Below, piece after piece: positions 1 to 8,610 of a stretch of 64,000 bases of DNA. The number at the start of each line of letters is the position of its first letter. The first letter of the stretch is position 1. Both the position numbers and the translations under genes were made by a program. The notes under the pieces were generated by a model that was given only the letters and a program-made list of their open reading frames with translations, made no database searches and was not told the DNA's origin. Source of the DNA: Xanthomonas hortorum (GTDB taxonomy: Bacteria > Pseudomonadota > Gammaproteobacteria > Xanthomonadales > Xanthomonadaceae); assembly GCF_002940005.1 (NCBI RefSeq), contig NZ_MDEF01000006.1; one strand, written 5' to 3'.

Positions 1-121
1 GGTCAGCCTGGACGGCAAGATCATCGCCCAGGCCCCGCTGGTGGCGATCAACGCCGTCGAAGAAGGCGGGTTCTTCAAGCGCCTCTGGGATGCGTTCTGG
101 ATGTGGTGGGAATCTGAGTGA
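1..121 (+). CDS. dacC: D-alanyl-D-alanine carboxypeptidase, C-terminal end (partial)
   Basis: Only the last 39 codons are present, entering in frame at base 2 and ending in TGA at 119-121. The tail reads as a beta-strand segment (VSLDGKIIAQAPLVAI) followed by an amphipathic, tryptophan-rich end (FFKRLWDAFWMWW). This is the layout of PBP5/6-family carboxypeptidases, whose C-terminal amphipathic helix anchors the periplasmic enzyme to the inner membrane. The family trims the terminal D-Ala from peptidoglycan pentapeptides. A dacC upstream of ybeD-lipB-lipA is a common gamma-proteobacterial arrangement, which supports the call. The catalytic domain lies outside the window, so the symbol rests on the tail and on context. 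Confidence 0.75.
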   Translation, partial: VSLDGKIIAQAPLVAINAVEEGGFFKRLWDAFWMWWESE

Positions 122-127
122 GCAAAG

Positions 128-153
128 AAAAAGCCGGCTTTCGCCGGCTTTTT
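128..153 (+). terminator. Rho-independent terminator after dacC
   Basis: An 11-bp perfect stem (AAAAAGCCGGC / GCCGGCTTTTT) with a TTTC loop starts seven bases after the dacC stop and ends in a T-run. The A/T tract on both sides would let it act in either direction, so it could also stop transcripts from the minus-strand gene that ends at 259. Confidence 0.9.
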
Positions 154-258
154 CTTTGCGGGGATTGGAGATTCGGGATTGGCAAAGGCGAGAGCAGGAG
201 CGAAGCACCAGCAGCCCGCTCTTACGAATCCCCAATCCCAACTCCCCAATCCCAGCCC

Positions 259-1320
259 TCAAAGCATCCGGCTGATCGTGAAACTGCCATACACCGGCGT
301 CTCGCGCTGGGTATCGAATTCGCGGGTGCGGTGATAGCGTGCGATGGCGAATTTCCAGCGGCCATACATCACCGCCAGGCCGTAGCCCACGTCGCCGACG
401 AACGCGCGCTTGTCCACGCTGTGGCTGCTGCGGAAGGTGTTGCCGTCCAGGGTGATGTCGCGCAGCACCCAGCGTGCATCGGTGGTCACGAACAGGTGTC
501 CCGACCAGCCGCTGGCACGTCCTAGGCGGCTGGGCGCGGTGTTTTCGCCGGCCGGCCGGGTCGGTGTGCTGCCGAAATCGTCCGGCAGCTTCCAGCCAAA
601 GCGCGCTTCGCCGCCGGCATTCAAGTGCGTGGCCATGTTGCCGACCGCGCCGCCCCAGTGCGAAATGAAATCCCAACCGAAGCCGTCTGCATTGACCGCC
701 GCATCGCCCGGCCAGCGGCGCATGCGCTCGTGCACCAGATTGATCAGCGGCTCGTTGTGCAGCTGGTTGTCCCAGCCCTGGAATTTCTCATCGCCCAGCG
801 CATCGTGGATCGCATCCTGCGCTTCCTGCGCAAACGCCCACGGGCCGACCACGCCGATCTGCAACTGAGTCGTGCGCAGGTGCGCATCGTTGCGCGCGTT
901 GTAGCCGAAGCTCGCCAGCAGGATGCCCGCATACGGGCGATCGTCGGGAATCACATCGCGCCGGGTGGAATCGGTCGGCGTGAAGATCCCCTGGCCAATC
1001 GAGAACACCATGTTCTGCTGGTCGAACTCGCCCGGATGCAGACGTTCCAGATAACCGTTGACCCAGCGCGCGGTGCGCGGCAGGCAGGGATCGTCGGTGT
1101 AGTCGACCAGGTTGGGCGACACCAGCGTCAGCACCGCGCCATTGGAATAGCCCTGATCCTGATCCTCCCCACCGAACAAATCGTTGTCGACCCGGAAATT
1201 CACCGCCGGCGGGGTCCGTCCCAGCCTGCTGGAGTCGCATTGATCAGCCGCCAGGGCCGGCATCGACAGCCCGGTGAGAGAAAGCAGCAGGGCAGCAGAC
1301 AACGCGCGCGGTCGAAGCAT
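259..1320 (-). CDS. lpxR: LpxR-like lipid A deacylase, outer membrane (DUF2219)
   Basis: The 353-aa product starts with a signal peptide (MLRPRALSAALLLSLTGLS, cleavage near PALAA). An early strand with FRVDNDLFGGEDQDQGYSNG follows, matching the ENDLF...YTNG signature of the LpxR/DUF2219 family of outer-membrane lipid A 3'-O-deacylases. In that family the Asn/Asp of this segment belong to the calcium/active-site region. The length is close to the family norm and the protein ends in SFTISRML, compatible with a beta-barrel terminus. The frame stays open upstream to 1530, but the start at 1320 is chosen because it opens the signal peptide. It is divergent from the CsgG-like gene at 1611. Expected role: removal of the 3'-acyloxyacyl chain of lipid A at the outer membrane. 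Confidence 0.8.
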   Translation of the reverse strand: MLRPRALSAALLLSLTGLSMPALAADQCDSSRLGRTPPAVNFRVDNDLFGGEDQDQGYSNGAVLTLVSPNLVDYTDDPCLPRTARWVNGYLERLHPGEFDQQNMVFSIGQGIFTPTDSTRRDVIPDDRPYAGILLASFGYNARNDAHLRTTQLQIGVVGPWAFAQEAQDAIHDALGDEKFQGWDNQLHNEPLINLVHERMRRWPGDAAVNADGFGWDFISHWGGAVGNMATHLNAGGEARFGWKLPDDFGSTPTRPAGENTAPSRLGRASGWSGHLFVTTDARWVLRDITLDGNTFRSSHSVDKRAFVGDVGYGLAVMYGRWKFAIARYHRTREFDTQRETPVYGSFTISRML

Positions 1321-1610
1321 GGAGGGCCTGGAAAGGTAGGAAAGGACGGTGTTCGGCAAAGGTGCCTGCGGCCGCTGCTGCGCCGCGTGAATGTGTGCCG
1401 GCATCATGCCCGAGCAATCTTGGGCGGCGGTTGAGGCTGCCGGCACCAGTCCGTTCCATTTACGGCATGTGCAGCCATGAAAAGCTCGCGCGGATAGCAT
1501 ATGATCCGCCCCCGGGGGAACCAGCCCCAAGGAACGGCGGCCTTTCGCAGGCTATTTCATTACCAACGGATCGCGTTTGCCGACGGCAGCGCAGGTGTCA
1601 GGGGAACTAC

Positions 1611-2594
1611 ATGAGCAAGACGATTTCTGTGAGCGCAGCGCTGTTGTCCAGCGTGTTGGGTATTGCCTTGGCTGGCGTCAGCGCGCCGGCATCGGCCGGG
1701 TTGAAGGATGCCTTCAAGGGCTCGGCCCAGGATCAGCGCAAGGACGGCGTGGCTCAGATTCCGGTGTGCGCCAAGCCGCTGGGCAGCCTGTCGGTCATCG
1801 AGCCGGAAGATGCAGTCAACTGGTGGTCGGGTCAGCAGCTGCCGGCGCCGTCCAAGTTGATCAAGGTGTTCGTCAACAAGTCGCGCTGCTTCACCCTGGT
1901 GGACCGTGGCGCGGGCATGGCGGCATCGCAGCGCGAGCGCGAGCTGGCGGCGAACGGCGATCTGCGCGCACGTTCCAACGTGGGCAAGGGCCAGATCCGC
2001 GCGGCCGATTATGTGATGACGCCAGACCTCATTTCGCAGAATCACAATGCCGGCGGCAGCGCCATTGCCGGCATGCTGGGCGGCCTGGTCGGCGGCAATG
2101 CCGGCAACCTGGTCGGTGGCCTAAATCTCAACAAGAAGACCGCCGACGTGGTCCTGACCATCACCGATGTGCGCTCGTCCGAACAGGTTGCCATGGCCGA
2201 AGGCAACGCCAGGAAGACCGACCTGGGCTGGGGTGCGCGTGGCAATCTGTTCACTGGCGGCGATTTCGGCGCGGCCGGTGCTGGCGGTTATGCCAATACC
2301 GAGATCGGCCAGGTGATCACGCTGGCCTATTTGCAGGCCTATACCGATGTCGTCAGCCAGCTCGGCGGTTTGTCCGGTAATGCGGCGGCTTCCAATTCCC
2401 AGCAGGCGGTCACCGTCACGCGTGCAGGGCGTCTGTTGGGCAATGCCAAGGGTTCCGGCGCGGCTGTACGCACGCTCGAGCCGGGCATGATGCTGTACCC
2501 GACCGGCAACAAGGAAGGCGTCATGTGGGAAGTCGAGGACGAGATGGGCAACCGTGGCTGGGTGTCGTCGGCCATGTTGGAACTGTCCAAGTAA
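1611..2594 (+). CDS. Secreted CsgG/HfaB-like protein with C-terminal SH3-like domain
   Basis: The 327-aa product has a signal peptide (residues 1-29, ending ASA-G), a central region resembling CsgG-type outer-membrane assembly proteins (VMTPDLISQ, then KKTADVVLTITDVRSSEQVAMAEG) and a glycine-rich stretch (AGMLGGLVGGNAGNLVGG). The last about 70 residues look like a small SH3-type fold (RTLEPGMMLYPTGN...NRGWVSSAML). The start is set by a strong AGGGG ribosome-binding site eight bases upstream. No curli subunit or CsgE/CsgF partner lies nearby, so a curli role is not implied. It is more likely a periplasmic or outer-membrane protein that has borrowed the CsgG fold. Family assignment is by motif only. 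Confidence 0.65.
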   Translation: MSKTISVSAALLSSVLGIALAGVSAPASAGLKDAFKGSAQDQRKDGVAQIPVCAKPLGSLSVIEPEDAVNWWSGQQLPAPSKLIKVFVNKSRCFTLVDRGAGMAASQRERELAANGDLRARSNVGKGQIRAADYVMTPDLISQNHNAGGSAIAGMLGGLVGGNAGNLVGGLNLNKKTADVVLTITDVRSSEQVAMAEGNARKTDLGWGARGNLFTGGDFGAAGAGGYANTEIGQVITLAYLQAYTDVVSQLGGLSGNAAASNSQQAVTVTRAGRLLGNAKGSGAAVRTLEPGMMLYPTGNKEGVMWEVEDEMGNRGWVSSAMLELSK

Positions 2595-2733
2595 GTCTTT
2601 GGCAATACGCAGGTCAGGCATGATGCGTCTGGTCTGACCCAACGGGGCCCATGTGGCCCCGTTGTGCTCTCTGCGACACGTCAGAATGGCAAACGGGCTT
2701 GGGTTTGCCCGCCAGCGGCCCGATAATGGGCGG

Positions 2734-3012
2734 ATGGAAATCAGCTCCGACAACCCCGATCACGGCTTCCAGTTTCCCGGCACCTTCGAGCTCACCGCCA
2801 TGGGCGCGGCCGAACGCGGGCTGGAAACCGAGCTTCCGCGTCTGCTCGCCGCGACTGGCGTCGAGTTGCTGGAAGAAAGCATCAGCTGGAAGCACTCGTC
2901 CACCGGCAAATACGTGTCCATCCGGATCGGCTTTCGCGCAGAGGACCGGGCCCAGTTCGATGCCGCCCATCAGGCGCTGCGCGAACACCCGGAAGTGAAG
3001 TGGACGCTGTAG
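2734..3012 (+). CDS. ybeD: YbeD/DUF493 family protein upstream of lipB
   Basis: A small 92-aa cytosolic protein with the DUF493 pattern: FQFPGTFELTAMG at the start and an ACT-like beta-alpha-beta body ending in EHPEVKWTL. YbeD homologues sit directly before lipB in many gamma-proteobacteria, and here the 3' end overlaps the lipB GTG start by 13 bases, indicating translational coupling. The molecular role of the family is not firmly established; an allosteric ACT-like fold is known from E. coli YbeD. The start at ATG 2734 fits the family length; an in-frame ATG at 2653 would add 27 non-conserved residues. Confidence 0.9.
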   Translation: MEISSDNPDHGFQFPGTFELTAMGAAERGLETELPRLLAATGVELLEESISWKHSSTGKYVSIRIGFRAEDRAQFDAAHQALREHPEVKWTL

Positions 3013-3698
3013 CGGCCGAGCCTGTGCTGGCAGCGGTTCCGATCCTGCCGGCACAGCTGCGCGATCTCGGCCGCCAGGACTACGCGCCGGTGTGGCGTGC
3101 GATGCAGCGTTTCACCGATGCGCGCAATGAGCACACTGCCGACGAAGTGTGGGTGGTCGAGCATGCGCCGGTGTTTACGCTGGGCCAGGCCGGCAAGCCC
3201 GAGCACGTGTTGGCAGCCGGCGATATCCCGGTGTTGCAGGTCGATCGCGGTGGCCAGGTCACCTATCACGGCCCCGGCCAGTTGGTGGTGTATCCGCTGC
3301 TGGATCTGCGCCGGCTCAAGATCGGCGTGCGCGATTACGTGTGCAAGATCGAGCAGGCGCTGATCGACACCCTGGACGAATGGAACATCGTCGCCGAGCG
3401 CCGCGAGGGCGCGCCCGGCGTGTACGTGGGCGGGGCCAAGATCGCCGCGCTCGGGATCCGGGTGCGGCGCGGCTGCACCTTCCACGGTCTGTCGTTCAAC
3501 GTGGCGATGGATCTGGAGCCGTTCCACCGCATCAACCCGTGTGGCTACCAGGGCCTGCAAGTGACCTCGGTGCTAGACTTGGGCGGCCCTTCCGGGATGG
3601 ACGCCGTCAAGGCGGTGCTGCTCGATCAGCTGGCGCGCCAGTTTGGTCTCGTGTTGCAGCCTGTTTCCGCATTGCCCGACCTTTCGCTTCCGGCCTGA
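3000..3698 (+). CDS. lipB: Octanoyl-[acyl-carrier-protein]:protein octanoyltransferase LipB
   Basis: LipB moves the octanoyl group from acyl carrier protein onto lipoyl domains of 2-oxoacid dehydrogenases and the glycine cleavage H protein. The 232-aa product shows the substrate loop RGGQVTYHGPGQLVVYPL and both catalytic residues: Lys147 in GGAKIAALGI and Cys181 in NPCGYQGL, spaced as in E. coli LipB (K142/C176). Translation begins at a GTG inside the end of ybeD. lipA follows after 15 bases, so the two steps of lipoate assembly are co-transcribed. The N-terminal about 15 residues are longer than in E. coli. Confidence 0.97.
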   Translation: MDAVAAEPVLAAVPILPAQLRDLGRQDYAPVWRAMQRFTDARNEHTADEVWVVEHAPVFTLGQAGKPEHVLAAGDIPVLQVDRGGQVTYHGPGQLVVYPLLDLRRLKIGVRDYVCKIEQALIDTLDEWNIVAERREGAPGVYVGGAKIAALGIRVRRGCTFHGLSFNVAMDLEPFHRINPCGYQGLQVTSVLDLGGPSGMDAVKAVLLDQLARQFGLVLQPVSALPDLSLPA

Positions 3699-3713
3699 GC
3701 GCCCGTTATTGCC

Positions 3714-4727
3714 ATGACCCAGCCTATCGCCCGTTCCATCCCCTTGCAGGTCGTCTCCGGCGACACCGCCGCGCCTGCGCCGCTGCAGACCGGCGTCAAG
3801 CAGATCGGTGGCGACAAGATCAATCGCTCGCCGGTGCAGTTCGTCGATGCCCCGGTGCTGCGCAAGCCGTCGTGGATCCGCGTGCGGATTCCGTCCGGCA
3901 ACGCGGTGCAGAACCTCAAGGCCAAGCTGCGCGAAAATCGCCTGGTCACGGTCTGCGAAGAAGCCAGCTGCCCGAACATCCACGAGTGCTTCAGCCACGG
4001 CACCGCGACCTTCATGATTCTGGGTGAGGTGTGCACGCGGCGCTGCTCGTTCTGCGATGTGGCGCACGGCCGGCCCAAGCCGCCGGACGCCAGCGAGCCG
4101 GCCAGCCTGGCGACTACCGTGGCCGATATGGGCCTGAAGTACGTGGTGGTGACCAGCGTGGATCGCGACGATCTGCGCGATGGCGGTGCCCAGCATTTCG
4201 TGGACTGCATTTCGGCCATCCGGGTCAGTTCGCCCAAGACCCGCATCGAGATCCTGACCCCGGATTTCCGTGGCAAGGGCCGCATGGACCGCGCGCTGGA
4301 GATCCTGGCGCTGAGCCCGCCTGACGTGTTCAACCACAACATCGAAACCGTGCCGGACCTGTATCCGAACGTGCGTCCGGGTGCCGATTACCAGTGGTCG
4401 CTGACCTTGCTGCAGCGCTTCAAGGCGCAGCATCCGTCCATCGCCACCAAGTCCGGCATCATGCTCGGCCTGGGTGAAACGATGGAACAGGTGCAGGCCA
4501 CCTTGCGCGACCTGCGCGCCCACGATGTGGACATGATCACCATCGGCCAGTATCTGCAGCCGACGCCGCATCATCACCCGGTGATGCGTTACTGGACGCC
4601 GGAGGAGTACAAGGCGCTGGAGGACTACGGCAATGCGCTGGGCTTCAGCCATGTCGCCTCCGGGCCGATGGTGCGCTCGTCGTATCACGCCGACCGGCAG
4701 GCAGCCGGCGCTGGCGTTGCGGCCTGA
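3714..4727 (+). CDS. lipA: Lipoyl synthase LipA (radical SAM)
   Basis: LipA inserts two sulfur atoms into protein-bound octanoyl groups made by the upstream LipB. Both iron-sulfur cluster motifs are intact. The auxiliary cluster set is C81-x4-C86-x5-C92 (CEEASCPNIHEC) and the radical SAM triad is C107-x3-C111-x2-C114 (CTRRCSFC). The conserved C-terminal RSSYHADRQ motif, which supplies the serine ligand to the auxiliary cluster, is present near residue 323. At 337 aa the length is normal. The about 60-residue N-terminal extension is typical of proteobacterial LipA. Confidence 0.98.
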   Translation: MTQPIARSIPLQVVSGDTAAPAPLQTGVKQIGGDKINRSPVQFVDAPVLRKPSWIRVRIPSGNAVQNLKAKLRENRLVTVCEEASCPNIHECFSHGTATFMILGEVCTRRCSFCDVAHGRPKPPDASEPASLATTVADMGLKYVVVTSVDRDDLRDGGAQHFVDCISAIRVSSPKTRIEILTPDFRGKGRMDRALEILALSPPDVFNHNIETVPDLYPNVRPGADYQWSLTLLQRFKAQHPSIATKSGIMLGLGETMEQVQATLRDLRAHDVDMITIGQYLQPTPHHHPVMRYWTPEEYKALEDYGNALGFSHVASGPMVRSSYHADRQAAGAGVAA

Positions 4728-4959
4728 GGTCAGCACTGGCAGTCGAGCAAGCCACACGGCCCTGCGCTCAGCGCGGGGCCGTGTCGTATCCGGGCCGTGC
4801 GCAGTCGGCTGCAGGGTACGGCCGCGTTCACAATCCGCTACAGGCCCGGCGCTAGGCTGATTCAGCAGCGGATGACAACGCCAGCAACTTTCGGCACTGT
4901 CATGCTGTCTGATCCGTTCACCGCCTTCCTTTCATCGGCCCCGTGCCGAGAGCCATTCG

Positions 4960-7143
4960 ATGACCTACAACGTTTCCACGTCCATGAAGGCCGGCCTGCT
5001 GGCGCTGGTGTTGACTACTCCGATGGCCTTGCTCGCACGCGCCGATACGGCGTTGCCGGCGGCAGCCACGCCCGACCAGGCCACCGCGACCAAGCTGGTC
5101 TACGGTCTGCTCTCCGACAGCCGCTATGCCTACCGCCCGCGCACGCTGGACGAGGCGATGTCCAAGGACGTCTTCAAGCGCTATCTGGAAACGCTGGACG
5201 GCAGCAAACAGTTCTTCACTCAGGCCGACATCGATAGCTTTGCGCCGTTGCAGACGGGCGTTGGCGATGCGTTGCGTGGCGGCAATCTGGAGCCGGCGTT
5301 CCAGGTGTTTTCGGTCTACAAGAAGCGCGTCGATCAGCGCGTCAAGTACGCGCGCGACCTGCTCAAGCAGGACTTCGATTTTTCCGGCAGCGACAAGTTC
5401 GAGTACGACCGCAAGGACGTGCCGTGGGCGGCAGACGACAAACAGCTGGACGTGCTGTGGCGGCAGTCGGTGATGAACGATTGGCTGCGCCTCAAGCTGG
5501 CCGGCAAGAAGCCTGACGACATTCGCAAGACGCTGGACAAGCGTTACGTTTCGCTGGCCGACTCGGTCAAGCAGTTGAAGGGCGAGGACGTGTTCCAGTT
5601 CTTCGTTAATGCCTACACCAATGCGGTCGATCCGCACACCGATTACTTCACCCCGCGTACCGCCGAGACCTTCAATCAGCAGATGTCGCTGTCGCTGGAA
5701 GGCATCGGCGCGCAGCTGCAGAAGCAGGACGACATGGTGGTGATCCGCGAGGTGATCCCGGGTGGTCCGGCGGCAGTGGATGGCACGCTCAAGTCGGGCG
5801 ATCGTATCGTTGGCGTGGGCCAGGCCAAGAATGGCGCGATCGAAGATGTGATCGGCTGGCGCATCGACGATGTGGTCGCCAAGATCCGCGGCAGCAAGGA
5901 CACCCAGGTGCGCCTGGAATACATTCCGGCCGAGTCGGGTATCGACGGCAAGCACCGCACCGTGACGCTGACCCGGCAGAAGGTGCGTCTGGCCGAGCAG
6001 GCTGCCAAGGGCGAGACCATTACGTTGCCGGCCAAGGGCAGCGAGCCGGAACGGCGTATCGGCATCATCAAGTTGCCGGGCTTCTATCAGGATTTCGAAG
6101 GCCGTCGTCGTAATGCGGCCGACTATGCCTCGGCAACGCGCGACGTGGCCAAGCTGCTGGCCGGCTTCAAGACCGACAAGGTCGACGGCGTGGTGCTGGA
6201 CCTGCGCAATAACGGCGGCGGTTCGCTGGACGAAGCCATTGAGCTCACCGGCCTGTTCATCCAGCAAGGTCCGGTGGTGCAGGTGCGCGAATCCGGCGGC
6301 CGCGTCACCGTCAACGGCGACAGCGATCCCAAGGTGGCATGGGACGGCCCGCTGGGCGTATTGATCAATCGCGGTTCGGCATCGGCATCGGAGATCTTTG
6401 CCGGCGCCATCCAGGACTACGGTCGCGGGTTGGTGATCGGCGAGACCAGCTTCGGCAAGGGCACGGTGCAGAACATCGTTGATCTTGATCGTTGGCCGGC
6501 TGCCGAAGGTCAGCGCTATGGTCAGGTCAAGCTGACGATTGCGCAGTTCTTCCGCGTCAGTGGTTCCAGCACCCAGCACAAGGGCGTGGTGCCGGACATC
6601 GCATTCCCGGCCAGCGTGGATGCCACCGAGTTCGGTGAAAGCACCTACGACAACGCGCTGCCGTGGACACGCATCGCCGCTGCACCGCATACCCAATACG
6701 GCAACTTCGCGCCGCTGTTGCCCAAGTTGCAGGGCCTGCATACCGCGCGTATCGCCACCGACAAGGAATTCCAGTGGTGGGAAGAAGACGTCAAGCAGTT
6801 CCGCGATGAGAAGGCCAAGAAGTTCATCTCGTTGAACGAAGCCGAGCGCGTTGCCGAGCGTCAGAAGCAGGATCAGCAGCGCAAGGATCGTCAGCAGGTG
6901 CGCAAGCAGCTGGGCCTGCCGCTGGACCCGCTTGCCGAGGACAGCGACGACGGCCTGACCGGCAACGAGCGCGACATCGTCAAGGACACTGCACGCGAAA
7001 AGGCCGCAGAAAAGCGTCCGGATCCGTTGTTGCACGAATCGGCCGCGATCATTGCCGACGCGCTGGGTCTGCTGTCGCAGGACCAGCCGTTATCGGCGCA
7101 GGTGTTGCCGCAGTCAACTGCGCCAGGACGTTGGGCTGATTGA
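4960..7143 (+). CDS. prc: Tail-specific carboxy-terminal protease Prc
   Basis: Prc is a periplasmic S41 serine protease that cuts proteins from their C-termini and regulates peptidoglycan hydrolases and lipoproteins. The 727-aa product carries a signal peptide (residues 1-29), an N-terminal helical domain, a PDZ domain (about 235-325, IPGGPAAVDGTLKSGDRIVGVG), the protease core with GSASASEIF at about 472-480 and Lys500 in TSFGKGT forming the Ser-Lys dyad, and the C-terminal DUF3340 region, charged and rich in Lys/Gln. ATG 4960 gives a longer leader; an in-frame ATG at 4987 (MKAGLLALV) would give a tighter signal peptide and may be the true start. No nearby lipoprotein partner such as NlpI is encoded. 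The 232 bases before it show no other gene. Confidence 0.95.
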   Translation: MTYNVSTSMKAGLLALVLTTPMALLARADTALPAAATPDQATATKLVYGLLSDSRYAYRPRTLDEAMSKDVFKRYLETLDGSKQFFTQADIDSFAPLQTGVGDALRGGNLEPAFQVFSVYKKRVDQRVKYARDLLKQDFDFSGSDKFEYDRKDVPWAADDKQLDVLWRQSVMNDWLRLKLAGKKPDDIRKTLDKRYVSLADSVKQLKGEDVFQFFVNAYTNAVDPHTDYFTPRTAETFNQQMSLSLEGIGAQLQKQDDMVVIREVIPGGPAAVDGTLKSGDRIVGVGQAKNGAIEDVIGWRIDDVVAKIRGSKDTQVRLEYIPAESGIDGKHRTVTLTRQKVRLAEQAAKGETITLPAKGSEPERRIGIIKLPGFYQDFEGRRRNAADYASATRDVAKLLAGFKTDKVDGVVLDLRNNGGGSLDEAIELTGLFIQQGPVVQVRESGGRVTVNGDSDPKVAWDGPLGVLINRGSASASEIFAGAIQDYGRGLVIGETSFGKGTVQNIVDLDRWPAAEGQRYGQVKLTIAQFFRVSGSSTQHKGVVPDIAFPASVDATEFGESTYDNALPWTRIAAAPHTQYGNFAPLLPKLQGLHTARIATDKEFQWWEEDVKQFRDEKAKKFISLNEAERVAERQKQDQQRKDRQQVRKQLGLPLDPLAEDSDDGLTGNERDIVKDTAREKAAEKRPDPLLHESAAIIADALGLLSQDQPLSAQVLPQSTAPGRWAD

Positions 7144-7166
7144 TCGTCTTGGGTTGTTTGTAGTGC

Positions 7167-7197
7167 AAAAAAGCCACCGCATGCGGTGGCTTTTTTT
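7167..7197 (+). terminator. Rho-independent terminator after prc
   Basis: The stem GCCACCGC/GCGGTGGC with a two-base AT loop is extended by A-run/T-run pairing and ends in seven Ts, 23 bases after the prc stop. Confidence 0.93.
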
Positions 7198-7240
7198 GAT
7201 GCTGACTAAGAGCGGATGACCTGTGGCTTGGCTGCAGGGC

Positions 7241-7342
7241 CCTTGCCCGCCCACCCTCGCGGGACACGCTGCAAGTACGTCCTTGTAAGCTCTTACGCGG
7301 CATCCATGCCGCGTAAGGTCCCGCGAGGGTGGGCGGACAAGG
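7241..7342. repeat. 102-bp nested palindromic repeat, copy A
   Basis: One of four 102-bp elements of the same design in this window (others at 26075, 26372 and 63479). Two outer 25-base inverted arms (7241-7265 and 7318-7342) enclose a 27-base spacer containing GCAAGTACGTCC and a perfect inner palindrome (7293-7316, TTACGCGGCAT-CC-ATGCCGCGTAA). Relative to the other copies the arm base 7256 is C instead of G, and its pairing partner 7327 is G instead of C, so pairing is kept. Flanks GCAGGGC on the left and GTGTGCATGG on the right also recur. It lies in the 430-base gap between prc and the minus-strand gene ending at 7574; 7373-7573 shows nothing else recognisable. Short open frames inside it are by-products of the repeat. 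Confidence 0.9.
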
Positions 7343-7573
7343 ACCAGTGGAGATGGTCGGTGTGCATGGTTGCGAGCGGTGTCTGCGCGGGCCGATGGCG
7401 GGCAACCTGATCGGCTCTTTTCGATCCGAGCAAATCTCCGCCATTACCAACATCCCCTTCATTACATTGATGGTGATTGGGGGATGCGCTTGCCTGCGAT
7501 GAGGCTTTAATGGTCACGCGCAATGGCACGCAGGGACACTCCCTCAGGTCGGCAGGGCAGGGCTGTCGCGATG

Positions 7574-8440
7574 TCACTGCGGCCAGGCAAGTTCGGCCAG
7601 CACCGGATAGTGGTCTGACGGCAGCACGCCGCCGGGGCGCTGATCCAATGTGGAAAAGCGCGTGGGTGTGAGGCCGCGGAACAGGATCCAGTCGATGCGT
7701 CGGGTCGGGTGGGTGGTGAAATCCTGGAAGGTTTTCTCCGGGCCTTGCCGCTTGGTGGCATTTGCGCGTGCATCGCCAAGTACAGCGGTGAGCGTGCGGT
7801 AGGTGCCGTTGTCGGGATCGCTGTTGAAGTCGCCGGTCACTACCACCGGAATGTCGGCGGGCAGTGTCGCGATGCGTGACAGGATCACGCGTGCGCTGTG
7901 CTCGCGCGCTGCTTCGTCCTGGTCGCGGTGAGCGAAGTGGGTGTTGAACAGATAGAAGCGACGCTTGTCGCTGCGGCGTTCGAACAGCGCCCAGGTGGCC
8001 ATGCGCGGCAGGTCAGTGTTCCAGCTGTTGCTGCCGGGAATTTCAGGCGTTTCGGATAGCCAGAAGTCGCCTGATTCCACCACCGTCAGGACACGGCTGT
8101 CGTAGAACACACCCATATGTTCGTCGCTGCCATCGGCGCGGCGGCCTTTACCGAACCAGCGATAGGTGGGCAGGTGTGCCGCCATGTACTGCGCCTGTTC
8201 CTCAACCAATTCCTGCGTGCCGAAGACGTCGGGATGCGCTTGTTCGATCAGCGCGACCATCGCCGTGCGGCGGACCTCCCAACGTTTGTCGCCGTCGGTA
8301 TCCACCGGCACGCGCACGTTGAACGACATCACGCGCAGTGGTGCGGGCTCAGACGCGGCCAATGCAGGTACTGCGATACACAGCACTGCGATTGCAGCGA
8401 GCAAGCAACGTGACACGACGCGAAGGGATTGGCGTGGCAT
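7574..8440 (-). CDS. Secreted endonuclease/exonuclease/phosphatase family protein
   Basis: The 288-aa product has a signal peptide (residues 1-29, ending PALAA) followed by a complete EEP fold. The family marks are visible: the LRVMSFNVR opening strand, the metal-binding Glu in DVFGTQELVEEQ, the FNTHFAH motif, the VVVTGDFNSDP motif and the C-terminal SDHYPV His/Asp motif. Members hydrolyse phosphodiester or phosphomonoester bonds in nucleic acids, inositol phosphates or lipids with a divalent metal. Substrate cannot be told from sequence; secretion argues for an extracytoplasmic substrate. The start at 8440 is chosen over 8473 because it opens the signal peptide. It is transcribed divergently from the NAD salvage genes. 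Confidence 0.85.
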   Translation of the reverse strand: MPRQSLRVVSRCLLAAIAVLCIAVPALAASEPAPLRVMSFNVRVPVDTDGDKRWEVRRTAMVALIEQAHPDVFGTQELVEEQAQYMAAHLPTYRWFGKGRRADGSDEHMGVFYDSRVLTVVESGDFWLSETPEIPGSNSWNTDLPRMATWALFERRSDKRRFYLFNTHFAHRDQDEAAREHSARVILSRIATLPADIPVVVTGDFNSDPDNGTYRTLTAVLGDARANATKRQGPEKTFQDFTTHPTRRIDWILFRGLTPTRFSTLDQRPGGVLPSDHYPVLAELAWPQ

Positions 8441-8564
8441 ACAGGCGAATTCCTGATAAGGGCAGACTGCCAAGTCTAGTCAGCTGGCATGACCGATAGA
8501 TCACTGTGTATCGATGCATCGCAGGCTTGACGCCGCCGCACATCGGCGTAGCATTTGCACCAAG

Positions 8565-8583
8565 CCAACGGATAGACCGCTGG
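8565..8583 (+). promoter_or_regulatory. Leader hairpin/inverted repeat before nadM (shared with nadV)
   Basis: The sequence CCAACGG-ATAGA-CCGCTGG can fold as a 7-bp stem (one A-C mismatch) with an ATAGA loop. It ends exactly 27 bases before the ATG of the gene at 8611. The same element, with the same ATAGA-CCGCTGG core and identical 27-base spacing, precedes nadV (9749-9767). Downstream, both leaders share an ACTC-n-AC-n2-GA-n-GG pattern that runs into the ribosome-binding site. It may be a protein operator or an RNA control element; the sequence alone does not decide. Confidence 0.55.
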
Positions 8584-8610
8584 CTGACCACTCAACCGTG
8601 AGGGATTCTC

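Noticed and set aside
118..525. 135-codon plus-strand frame across the terminator and lpxR end
   Set aside because: It runs antisense through the lpxR coding region and contains the terminator; no protein features.
4918..7035. 705-codon minus-strand frame opposite prc
   Set aside because: Typical mirror frame of a GC-rich gene; prc has all catalytic motifs and codon usage on the plus strand.
7216..7410. Short frames inside repeat copy A, and the like inside copies B, C and D
   Set aside because: They arise in every copy from the palindromic sequence itself, on both strands, and lack ribosome-binding sites.
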